A stretch of 64,000 nt of DNA from Atherix ibis (lineage: Eukaryota; Arthropoda; Insecta; Diptera; Athericidae): the NCBI GenBank assembly GCA_958298945.1, contig OY282606.1:59657920-59721919 (forward strand), given 5' to 3'. Each line of letters begins with the position of its first letter. The first letter of the stretch is position 1. A program made the position numbers and the translations under genes. Shown piece by piece: positions 45,720 to 56,900 of this stretch. Below the pieces are notes generated by a model. It ran no database searches. It was not told the DNA's origin and worked only from the letters and a program-made list of their open reading frames with translations.

Positions 45720-47246
45720 TAGTATTTTTGCAAATTAAAACACCTAATAAAAGAGTAATTATAGTTCTACGATATAAACTTTAGAGTCGATAGAAATCGA
45801 CATTAACATTCTACCTTAAATAATTGAAAAGTCTAAATGAGTTGATATTTGGCTTTCAAATAGAATTCTTATTTGTATTATACATTGTACAAAACAAAAA
45901 CCATTTGATTCTAAAAAATATATATTCTGTTATTAATTCCACCATGAATGGCCTTGAATTTGGCTAAGATATGCGAAAAGTCAATTCTAGAGAGCTCCCA
46001 TTAGTAAACATTTTGTAAATGCTATTAGGTTTAAAGGTCAGTCTTTAACCTAATAGCAAATAGAGAAGTAAAGAAAATAAAAACAAAGTATTTATTTTGA
46101 TAATTACTTTTTCAGAGTTTTTTTCTTACAAATCACACCTGATATGATATCGTTTTTCAATCTACTTTTAGTTGTCGCTAATAAATCTATTTGAATGTAG
46201 GCAAAATTTTAAGTTATAAACTCATTGCTTCAAGTATAGCATAATTAAGTTATTAAACAGTTCGGAGTTCAATCCTATTTTTAAAAAAAAACCGTTTTAT
46301 TACTTCTATCGCCAAAACAACTATAATTCTTTAGGCAGTTTAAGTAAATTACTAATTCATATTATTATTAAATTGTTGGATAACAAATTTTAATTATTTG
46401 CAACAACAACAAGAGACATATTTTAGAAAAATATTGAAAATACTTAGTTGCGCTCTCTAGAATTATTAAATTTTGGTTTTTATAAATTGCAAAAGTTAAT
46501 TTTACTGCTGGATTATATTTCATCGTAAAATTATTTTATTAGCACCCTGCCATAATTACTGGAAAAACAGTTATTACCACACCAATATTCAATAGATTTT
46601 AAAGTTGCCATAGACAATACAGTTGCAACAGTTCGGCTTCACATAGTGGTGGCTCTAAATTTTTGTTCGCATTATAATAATTTTTGCTATTTAACCAATT
46701 GGCAATAATACAATACATAAATTGATTTAAAATCCGATATTTAGGCATGCATTTTATGACGTGATCGTTCTAACCATGATAAATTTAACAAAAAATTAGT
46801 GATTAATGAGTCTACCTTAGATAGCTTCGAGTTTAAAAACAATAAGTGAATATAATTTATATGTTTGCAATAAAATTATGCAACATTTTGGTTATAAATA
46901 TATACACATAGCTGCTTACAATCATGAAATAAGCAGACATTTTTTAATGTCTAAGCAGTGAGGGATTCTACTACTTTTATTTGATACTCTCTGGCTTAAA
47001 GATAAGCTCTAAACAACATAATATATTATTGTATTATATTATAAAAAGTAGTTTAAAATAGAGCTAAGACCATTTGCTTACACAAAATTTCCCCATAAAA
47101 ATATAGACTTGTTAAAATTCGGTTGATAATATTCTTCTTCAAGTACAAAATGTTATTATTATATCAAGTTGATCAATTAATATCCAAAAAATATAAATAC
47201 TATTTGTAGTCAAAATATGAAATTTTTATTTTAAGATTTTGTTATA
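45720..47246. other. AT-rich intergenic, nothing assigned
   Basis: Apart from the hairpin at 46020-46057 nothing was recognised on either strand. Confidence 0.5.
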
Positions 47247-47248
47247 TA

Positions 47249-47441
47249 CGAGGTTTGTTCAAAAAGTATCGCGAATTTTGAATTTCCACGGGCTACGTAT
47301 ATTCGATTTTCGATTTTTTGTGGCGTTATGTTGGTACTCATGTCTCTCACTTATGCCGACAAGTTCAGCCATTTTGAATATTCAGTTAATTTTTGACAGC
47401 TGCTTTGCTTGCACGTGTTTTGGTTCGTCTTCGATTTTTGC
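47249..47441 (+). mobile_element. Single inverted-repeat end of the mariner-A family (copy B)
   Basis: About 190 bp, from CGAGGTTTGTTCAAAAAGTA to CGTCTTCGATTTTTGCC, matching the left repeat of element A and preceded by TA (47247-47248). No second end is present; the next base begins reverse-transcriptase coding sequence. Confidence 0.85.
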
Positions 47442-47800
47442 CAAAAGAATAAAAAATTCCGCTTCCTCATCCATCCCAACACTATTTCATAATGAAACTC
47501 CAGTTGTCAGCTCAAAAGACAAGAATCAAAAATTCCGCTTCCTCATCCATCCCAACACTATTTCATAATGAAACTCCAGTTGTCAGCTCAAAAGACAAGG
47601 CCAATTCGTTCGCGGATCACTTTCCCGCATCTTCCTCTCTTCCAGGTTGTGGCTTACCTCAACCTGTATTGGAGCGCATTGAATTTTCTTTAGGTCAAAT
47701 TTATTTTCGCACTCGTACTGTCGGAAGAGTCCTTAGATATCTTGATATATACAAATCTACTAGTGACTGTTACTGTCGATTGAAGCCTTGTAGAAAGCAT
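47442..47800 (+). pseudogene. Non-LTR reverse transcriptase relic 2, N-terminal piece
   Basis: The plus strand encodes SSSIPTLFHNETPVVSSKDK, ANSFADHFPASSSLPGCG, LERIEFSLGQIYFRTRTVGR and LDIYKSTSD: the linker upstream of the palm domain in insect non-LTR elements. A 76-bp segment of it is tandemly doubled (units starting about 47451 and 47527). It breaks off where the KSxGPDGIP box would follow. Confidence 0.75.
47451..47602. repeat. 76-bp tandem duplication inside the RT relic
   Basis: Period 76, essentially exact (the TTCCGCTTCCTCATCCATCC block recurs at 47457 and 47533). The unit is 76 nt, not a multiple of three, so it shifts the frame. Confidence 0.9.
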
Positions 47801-48339
47801 TGACATTACCTTTTTGTTGTTCTCCTTTTTTGCCGTTCAACCAGACAATTAAGATGCCTATAGATCAAAATGTTTCCATCGTTTAAGTACATTCCGAAAT
47901 ATTTGATCTGGTTTACTCTGCCATGAATATTAATATTCGTACGGCCAATGTAACAACAGAAAACAATGAGGCTAAAAAAATTTAATAGTATTAATAAATT
48001 TCCGGATAGTTGATATCTTGACGAAAATAATATATACTTACTTGTAGTGGTCGCTTTTCTTGGTTGATAGTTAATTTTTTTAATAGTTGTGATTTTCTCG
48101 ATGATTCGGAACACGAACGCGACAAACTGACAGCAAAACACTAACAAATAACACTACGCATTGGCGTGGTCACGTTGGAGATTGCCAACATTATATGCCA
48201 AGCCATAGCACTATAAAGCCAACCATGAAAATTCATTTTTATACAAAAAAATCGCTATTTTTAGTATGTATTTGCACATTTTACGGTTTTCGCCTTAATT
48301 AGCATCTATTCTGCTTTTCCGCATCTATTTCGCATTTAT

Positions 48340-49150
48340 CGCAAAGTGCGAGTCTCATGTGTATCTAGCAATGATGTTTTAGAAGCGCCTGTCCATATAT
48401 GGGAATTATATTCCAGCTTGGGTCGAATATAAGTCTTGTATATATTGGGTAGATCAAATGGAGTGAAAAATTTCTTGCATCGCTTAAAGAAACTTAAACA
48501 TTTTAAATATTTTGCAACACATTCATACCAAGAATGGAAAAGTGCCATTCATGGATAATGGTTGGATATTTTGTTTTCGGTTTAGAGACAAGAGAGAGCT
48601 CTGTGTGTTGGAAGTATTAAATTCCACTCCGTTCGTTGACCGCCAAAGTAATATATTGCCTGTATCGGAATTATATGAGTTTAACATACGTTGTCGTTCC
48701 TTGTGTTCGTGAGGAATACCAGCCTTTATTTGGTGGACTGCAAACTTGAAGCCGTCCAACATAACATGTTTTGAACCGTTCCAAAGGTAGCTTCTAATAC
48801 ATTTGAGGAGGCAATCGTCGATATTATATACACACATTTTTCATAAAAGACCCTGATGCCAAACTTTGTCAAATACCTTTGATATATCAAGTACAATAAT
48901 CCTACACTCCCCAGAAAAATGGAGAGTGTGATTCCACTTTTTGGCTAGATATGCCATCAAATCACCAGTGGATCTATTGCTACGGAAACCATACTGACGG
49001 TCACTGAGGAGTTTCCTAGATTTAACATATTTTATTAGCTGATGGTTTATCAGTGTTTCCATGATCTTAGAAAAACGGTAAGTTAGTGCAATGGGTTGGT
49101 AATTGGAATGGGAAGAGGAATCGCCTTTTTTTGGGAATTTATTGAACGAA
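48340..49150 (-). pseudogene. Non-LTR reverse transcriptase relic 2, palm to thumb
   Basis: Minus-strand blocks in order: FPKKGDSSSHSNYQPIALTY, METLINHQLIKYVKSRKLLS, DRQYGFRSNRSTGDLMAYLA, IIVLDISKVFDKVWHQGLL (near 48880, one catalytic Asp box), VMLDGFKFAVHQIKAGIPHE, then a deletion that removes the FADD box, STNGVEFNTSNTQSSLLSLN, FFKRCKKFFTPFDLPNIYKT and YIRPKLEYNSHIWTGASKTS. It is the same lineage as the plus-strand piece at 47442 but in the opposite orientation. It is dead because the catalytic box is gone and frames shift. Confidence 0.82.
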
Positions 49151-49319
49151 TGCGGTTTTCCATCTTTGCGAAAAAATTCTAGATGAAGAAGATAGGTGGA
49201 AAAGGTGGAAAAGTTTTGTCAATGTAGAACACCTCTTCAGAACTATAAGGAATAAACCATCTTGAATGAGCAGGCGAAGAGTAATAGTGACAAAAATGGT
49301 TTTTTTTTAATATATAGTG

Positions 49320-50140
49320 AAAATGTGCTTAGAGGCCAATATTCTTTTTGAAAAATTAAACGATCCAGCAGTCCGGGAATATTTCGATATACACATTGAA
49401 GGATTACGAGATTTGCCATCTGCGAAGAGTATATATACCAATATGTGGTAATAAAATTAAACTAGAAATTAAAGAACTAGTCAAAAACAATACAATTGTC
49501 GTAGTGGCGGATGAAACCACAAATAGAATTGGGCCGGACTGTGTGTTTACAGTTTTGTTCCGGACTGTTTCGCCATTAACTAAACAAATCCCTGTTTTAG
49601 CATCATACAATTTTTTGAATTGTAGATATAATAAAGGACTACAATATTTCTTATTATAATGTCGTCGGTTTCGTTTCTGATTCGGCATGTTATAATAGTT
49701 TAAAAATTTTAATTGGACACAATGTATTGTATTTTCAGTGCTAGAAACATAAAATTTTGTTTAGTGGGTAATATATTCATGCATGAATTGAAAATTCTGA
49801 ACGAGTTTATTATTAAGTTAAAGATGCTACTTTTGCATTCAAGAAAAATTAAATCTAAATCTTTAATGTTTTGGCAAATAAATTATCCAAAACTAGAAGG
49901 CTCCAGATTTTGTTTTCATGCCATATTATAACACGATGGAAGGCATAGTTCAAATCTGTAAAATATTCAGATGATTATTTTGATGCTTTAATAAAAAAAT
50001 TTTAAATGATACTCCTTTTCTGCTCAAAAATATTCCGTTCTTTTGTACATGAACAGAAACTGAATGTTTAGAAGGATATGGACATTTTTTTAAGCAACTA
50101 ATAATCGTCATGAGAAGTGGTTTAAAACCAGATATACTGC
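49320..50140 (+). pseudogene. hAT-like transposase relic
   Basis: The plus strand reads NILFEKLNDPAVREYFDIHI, EGLRDLPSAKSIYTNMW, then LEIKELVKNNTIVVVADETT (first catalytic-type Asp), FTVLFRTVSPLTKQIPV, and, after a frame break, VVGFVSDSACYNSLKILIG and NVLYFQC; later ILNEFIIKLKMLLLHSRKIK and CHIITRWKA, the decayed tail. The order resembles hAT-related transposases found widely in arthropods. No ends identified. Confidence 0.55.
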
Positions 50141-50220
50141 AATTATTATTGGCCACAAAATTTCAATACAATTTGATATCTTGTGAACAGTGTGGATTCT
50201 GAAAGATTTTACAGCAAATA

Positions 50221-50883
50221 TTGGGTTGTTACGAAATTACTTTCCGAACAACCCAATAGTTTATTTATTGACATTTTTTTTAAAGTGAATCATTCAAATT
50301 GTCCAACTGATGACAGGACACTTCAGAATTGATCGTTGTGTTGCTTGGTAGAAGATCAAAATAAACAATTCCTTTGAAATCCCACCAAAAAGATAATATA
50401 ACCTTTTTTTGATGAATATTGGCTTTTGAAGTGCTTTGAGCCGGTTCATCTTTTCTACTTCAGGATCTTTTGCGCTTAACATTATTGTAGACAACCCATT
50501 TCTCGTTTCCAATGATGACACGCTTCACAAATGGATCGTTTTCTTGGCGTTTGAGAAGCAAATCTTTCATAAACGTCAATGCGACGGCACACATTTTTCC
50601 GTAAGGATATGAGGAACCCATATGGCGAGCTTTGAGAATAATCCTAGCCGTTTCAAATGATCATGAACGGTGGAATTCGATAAATGTAATCTCTCAGCAA
50701 TCTCACGAGTTGTTATTAGCCTGTTTGCATCAATTAATGCCTTTATTGTGTCTTCATCAGCTTCAACTAGCCTTTCGGAACGTGGTGCATATGATTATGT
50801 GGCTTAAGTGTGAAGTTGGTTGTGACAAAATACAATTTAGTCCTCTGTTGAGAAACAACGAAATTACTTTCGGGACAACCCAA
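50221..50883 (-). mobile_element. Mariner element, 663 bp, deletion derivative
   Basis: Ends TTGGGTTGTT (50221) and GGGACAACCCAA (50883) with TA on both sides (50219-50220, 50884-50885). The minus strand begins with ADEDTIKALIDANRLITTRE and RLHLSNSTVHDH (50760-50650), the second helix-turn-helix. It continues ENDPFVKRVII near 50530, KWVVYNNVK, then GLSTIMLSAKDPEVEKMNRL shifted in frame, KALQKPIFIKKRL and FGGISKELFILIF, and stops near 50290, before the second catalytic Asp. The left end has a second, inverted TIR-like stretch (50245-50256). Confidence 0.82.
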
Positions 50884-51039
50884 TATAATTTAATTGTGAC
50901 TGATCGCCGCACCAATTTAAAAGAATCATCGATGATTTTCATTTATTTGAAAAAGGTGGACAATATTGAATTCAAAAAAGTTCATAGAATGCACATGTAG
51001 ACCTAATTATTTCTTTTAAATTCTTTATTTGTATAAAAT

Positions 51040-51640
51040 CCAGATTAGTTGTATAGCACTGACCCATAATTTTAATTTGGTCTAATTTCTGTCTGAAAAC
51101 TGATTACGATACACTCGGAATTAACAGAGAAAACAATGAGTTTGTAAAAATATAACTCAGCTGAATAATAACAAAAAGTACAAGTATAACAAATCAATCA
51201 GAAAAAAACCTTTCTGAATAAAAATTGCGAAAAACTAGAAATAAATTAGAGTTGATTGAGATCCACTTTTACTCTATCCCTCGAATCTATGTGGGATCCA
51301 AAGCATTTTGGTATTAGAAGTGGAATGGAGTAGTGTTTTAATAAAAGTATTAGTAAATTCAAAATGTCAAAACCATTAAGAGAACCTGATCTTCATTGAA
51401 GGTAGCAATAGCTAGCAGGTAAATGAATCGGTCGGAGGAGATGAATACAGAGTTGTAGAAACAGCTAAAACATCGTCTGCAAAATAACCTGTAGCTGATG
51501 TATCGGAATGATTGACCTGCATAAAAGAACAGAGCTGTCGACAAGAAAAACATGATCTTCATCTACAGGAGAGGCTAAAGTTCTAGAAGAAGTTTTGGAA
51601 TAAAAGAACAACTTTTAGCGTACCAGTTTATGGAATTTCT
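51040..51640. other. Unassigned, possible flank of the Gypsy-type relic
   Basis: Gag-like low-complexity coding could be present (charged, Lys/Glu-rich readings on the plus strand) but no long terminal repeats were recognised. Confidence 0.3.
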
Positions 51641-52080
51641 CAAAAACTTCCAAGAATGAATTGAAGAAAAATATTGGGAAGATATTCAAAGTAAACCTAG
51701 AAGAGATGATTGCCGAAATCGAACAGTTGTGGACTAGAATAAGAGAAGTCGAGGCTCAAGCACCACCAGCACTGTTAACGCACCTGTGGGTGGTAAATGC
51801 AAAGTTCTGCCATTTGATGGAAGTACTTCTTGGGCGGCATACAAATTATAGTTTATTTACTGGGACATAGAAAGGATATTACATCATTTGATAGAAAAAG
51901 GATGTCAGTTCAAATGGCATGAAAAATTTGATGGATCTTTGAAAGACCTCTTATAACACCGTCTCGTGTTATACGCACAATGTAAGGAATGCATCATACA
52001 CTCAGACGCTAATGATACAGATCTCGGTGGATGGATTAAGAGTGACGCTAGTGAACAACCCTTAATCCATCATATACTTT
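51640..52080 (+). pseudogene. LTR-retrotransposon relic (gag joined to pol fragment)
   Basis: The plus strand gives MIAEIEQLWTRIREVEAQA, then in a shifted frame GGKCKVLPFDGSTSWAAYKL (the FDGxxxW gag motif). After a deletion come FKWHEKFDGSLKDLL and CIIHSDANDTDLGGWIKSDA, the start of an RNase H-like domain as in Gypsy-type pol. Protease and reverse transcriptase are missing. No long terminal repeats recognised. Confidence 0.6.
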
Positions 52081-53930
52081 GAACTTAATCGCAAAAAAAT
52101 ACTGACACTCAAATTAAAATCATGCTTAATAAGTATACAGCTTATGCTGAACACATTAAATATAAACATAATGAAAGTACATATTTTACAAATAAAATAT
52201 TTAAATGCCCATTATTGAAAAAAATGTATAAATACAATAACAAAATGGACTCATTCGAAGTATTTATTCAAAGTAGCAAAATACTTTAAACGAAAAAAAA
52301 CTTTTCCATTTCAAATGCAGATTTATAATTTTTCCACCTAAATTTTATATAATTTGTTTTTTGCTTCTTGTTTTTCTATTCTTAGTATTATAAAATGTTT
52401 ATATAAATTTATATATACCCATATATATAAAAACATATACTTATATACATATACACATGTGCATGATAATATAATAATAATAATAATGATAGTAGTAATA
52501 AATAATAAATAACAAACATTATTAGAAAATGATATTTACTTAAACTTTTATATATTTCAAAATCAACAAAGGATTACATTGATTTTTTGGGTTATTTTAT
52601 AAAGGATATTATCATTTTTACCTTTAATATATGAGTATACCTTTTTTCCTTTAATAATTGCATACGTCTACACTTTTATCTTTACAAACATATTTAAATA
52701 TTTTTCTCTCTTCGCAAAACAATCTTATTATATTTAATTTTAAAAAAGAACTAAAACATATTGATTAATTCTATTATTTTTTGTCTGAAAAAATATGTCA
52801 GAATTTGAAACATAACCTAATGATGTCTTAAGAAAAGTTAATAATAATAAAAATAAAAAACATTTTCGCTATTAGAAAAAAAAACGAAATTATAATTAAT
52901 TTATATAAAATGTAATAAACAGCCTTCCTTTGTAAATAACAATCGTTTTTACATTATTTCTAGATTCCTTTCTTTATATTATTCAATTATTTTTAATTCA
53001 ATTTAGTATTTTGCTTTTTTTTCAATAGAACTAAAGAAAACAAATATATAGGATTCGCAAATAACTAGGGAAAAGGTTGTTAACACTGACACGATCACAC
53101 CACAGTCAATTCAATTTCACAATCGCTAGATTCAAATAGTATGTGAGAAATGAGGCTAAACGTTGTGAAAAATTTTGAAACCAGCACTAGCCACCACCAC
53201 CCATACAGAAAAAAATTGTACTTTCAAATAAATCCCGTATTAAGACTTATGAACAATGTTGGGTATCTTCTCACATAATATTTAAATATAGTAGCATACA
53301 CGATCCCAGTTATAGCGCCTTTGGCTTTAATGTTCTCAACCGTATTCTTATTCACAATTGCCATCGATACCAGAAGCAATTGCGCCAGCGGAAAACAACC
53401 CTAAGGCAGATTTATATAAATTATATGATCTCTGGGACCAGTTCTAATACACATAGGCAATGATGAATTCTAGATTCCATTTTTATAAATGTATCTATGG
53501 ATACGTATGCGTACATTATATTTCTATTTATTTTGGTTATTTTTATTATTCTGCGTATAAATCCTACATCTGCTTTGTTTATATTGTAGTTTGTATGTGA
53601 ATATATATTATTTTTGCCCCTTTTTTTGATTTTTTTTTTGTTCTTTTATTAATTTTTTTTCTTTAATTGTATCATTTCATACTATTAATTTTCCCATATA
53701 AATATAAATTAAAATAAAACTATTGTAAATTATAGGCAAAAAAATCATATCTTGTGTACGTTTCTTATTTAGACATTTTATGTTAATTTTAAATGATTTT
53801 TTTTTTGTTGCTGTTGTTCTTGTAGTTGTTATTTTTTGTATATTAATTTGAAATTAATTTTGTTGCTGTAGTTTTTTATGATATTTAATTTCTAATGATT
53901 AGTTTGTATTTAAAGTAATTATGCTTAAAA
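52081..53930. other. Likely desaturase 3' UTR and AT-rich flank
   Basis: The minus-strand desaturase mRNA should extend into this stretch. About 53070-53470 is richer in GC and could be conserved UTR. An (ATA)n microsatellite with interruptions occupies 52465-52512. No separate ORF recognised. Confidence 0.4.
52465..52512. repeat. Trinucleotide microsatellite (ATA/TAA)n
   Basis: Interrupted run of ATA/AAT triplets. A second one, partly self-complementary, lies at 55309-55361 in a desaturase intron. Confidence 0.8.
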
Positions 53931-56900
53931 TTAATTATCTTTCTTGTGCAGTATAACTGCGTTCTCTTTCTCGTGATTGTCTTGATCCTCATCGCCCCAA
54001 CCCCATAAATGGTGTGTACCGTCACCAGTTCGTTGAACTCGTTTCTTAATAATTTCAGTCGAAACCGATTTTAGATCGTATGCCCAACCGATTTTCGCAA
54101 AGAAATCGATAAACGCTGTTGTTAAATTTAAACGATAGTTACCCAGTTCGGCGGTTTTATAATCCCATGGAAATACGTGATGGTAATTGTGCCATCCCTC
54201 ACCAAACGCAAATGCAGCTACCGATGTATTTTCTGATGGACTAATAGCTCTGCAATAATAAAAAAATGTTTTAGGTTATCTGTAAATTCAATATGCTGTT
54301 GTTATTGAAAGTAGTATAGGTAAGACCGCTTAATCATAAACTGTAATTTATAGCAGATTTTGATCAAATAAACATTATTGGCAAAAGTTAACCAATTCCA
54401 AAAATAATAATAGTTAGCAAAATTTTTAAAGAATATATTGGATTATATTATTCATTTAAGATACAAATGAACTTATACACGACTTCCAATAATAGGAAAT
54501 TATTGAAAATATGAACAAGAGTTATTTTAAATTATATTTTAATTAAAGTTTGCTCAGATCGTAATGAAGACAGGAAAGCAAATCTTTAATTAAGCTAATT
54601 AAAAAATATTTCTATTTATATTATGTAAAAATTCATAAATAAAATAATTTAAAACTAAATTGAAAATTTATTTGTATTTCAAACTTATTGTTTTTTTTTT
54701 TGATAGTTAAATATTTATAGTGAATAATATAGTAAAGAATAATATAATAAGTTTACTTGTTGTAGGACTAGAAGATTTGTACATTGGTCACAAGCAATTT
54801 TACCAAAATATAAGTAAACCGTTGTTTTCCTTCATAAAAAATATTTTTTATACAAACTTTTGCAAGACTCATCCCTTTTAAACCTAATTCATATTTTTTT
54901 CCTATTTATTATTGGCTCTTCCAGCTGTTTGGTTTTTTTTTCACCAAAAATAGACATAATTAATACTATCAAAATATACCAACTAAATTAATCTGGTATA
55001 CAAAATATGGAAACACATTCGTAAAAATAAACTAAGGCATATAAAAATTGATGTAAACATTTATTTATATTTTTTTCTATAATGTATTTAATAAAAAAAT
55101 TTCGATGTAAGAAAAAAATGTAATGTCGTCATAATTTATCAATTAGCATAAAAATATTGATCTAATAAATATTGAGAATGTAAATAAGAGAAGGTAGATG
55201 GTGGTAGAATTGACGTCAACGACGAAGACCAAGTCCATCACTTCTTATATACGATTAGAAATTATAACTTTGAAAGATAAAAACTTATAAAACGGAGAGA
55301 AAAAAGAATATTATTACAATATTATTATAATAATAATAATAACTTTTATTATTATAATAAAACGGTACTTTTGCCTCATCGCTCACTAATCAGTAAGAAA
55401 TACTAGTTATTTTAAGTTGGTGTTGTATACAAAGTTTTACAGTAATTACGCTATCACCTTAAAGTCAACAAAAAGGTGATGAAACAGCTATTCGCATTTC
55501 AGGTTTAGAAAATTGATTTTCGCTCCAATTTTTAAATAGTCCATCATTGCATTATCGATCCAAAAGTCACGAGAGCTAACACATTTATTTCAAAAGGTTA
55601 ATAAACTTCTTCAAAATTTATTCTGATATCAAATTTTCAAATGTTCATAATAAAACGTTCTGTTTTTGTACATAAACTTAAATTGAATTCATTTGGTTTC
55701 ACCAAAAGAATATTAGATTAAAAAGAGTAAGCTTCCTAGACAGATAGTGCAGACTATTTATAATAGTATTTTATTTATGACCAAATTAAAAATAGCGAAT
55801 TTGGTTGTTACCAAGTTCAAGAAATCGAAAGGATGGATGTCTAGTATGTTAATAGGGTTTTAAAATTTAAAATTGGCACATTTTATTAGCATATGAACAG
55901 GAATTTTTTCATTTTACGTTGTTGTTACAATTAAAATCGGCTACAATGAAACGTAAAATTTCTTTTACTTTCGATTAAAGAATGAGACGTATACCAAAGG
56001 TAATATTTTTAAAGAAAAACGAGTCTGTTAAAATGCACTGAAAAAATATATTGCCTATCAAATTCGTCAAGTAAACTTCAAACATTTTTAATAATAGAAA
56101 GTTCTCTTTTAACATTTACTTCATAAGAAAGCAATATAAATAATAAGCTCGCATAACGCCACTAAACTAGCTATATTTTCTAATTCGTTTCCACATATAT
56201 AACTCATTGTTTCGTCCAAATCCCCACATTTTTTATCTTATAACTTTAAGATACTTACTTGTCGTATGGTTTTCCACCCCATTTGTGTGCAGCGCTATTC
56301 ACCAACCATGTTACATTCAAAATAAATGTGTACCGGAAGAGAGTTGCAACAAACCAAGCGTTTGACCATGTCTCGTTCCAACAATAAACTGGTATAATTG
56401 TTGGTAAAAGAAAACAACCAATAGGCATCAATATCATGTAGTATCTAAAAAAAACCACATGTAAACAATTTTAATTATCTGAATTATCAAAGCTATCGGA
56501 CAAAAAGTAGATTTATCTAACTTTAAAAGTAAATTTTCATACTTTTTTTGAAACATGAGTACAGGATCACTAGTCAGATCTGATATATCAATTTTCTTTC
56601 CTTTGGAAATAACGTCAGGGTGTTTCCTGCATAGAAGCCAACCAATATGTGAAAAGAAGAAACCTCTGCAAATAAAAAAAAAAAAACGAAAAACTCACAA
56701 TGAATAATTTCACTTCAATTCTATCTATATAATTAATAGGAATTATTAAATTGAATGACAAAGGAGAAAATTAGATTACCTTGTGGCATTATGTGGATCA
56801 GCGTCTGTTTCGGAGTATTTATGATGTACCCGATGATCTCTCGCCCAATGTAAAGCGGCATCTTGGAATGCTACCGTATTAAAAATAACTAATAATACTC

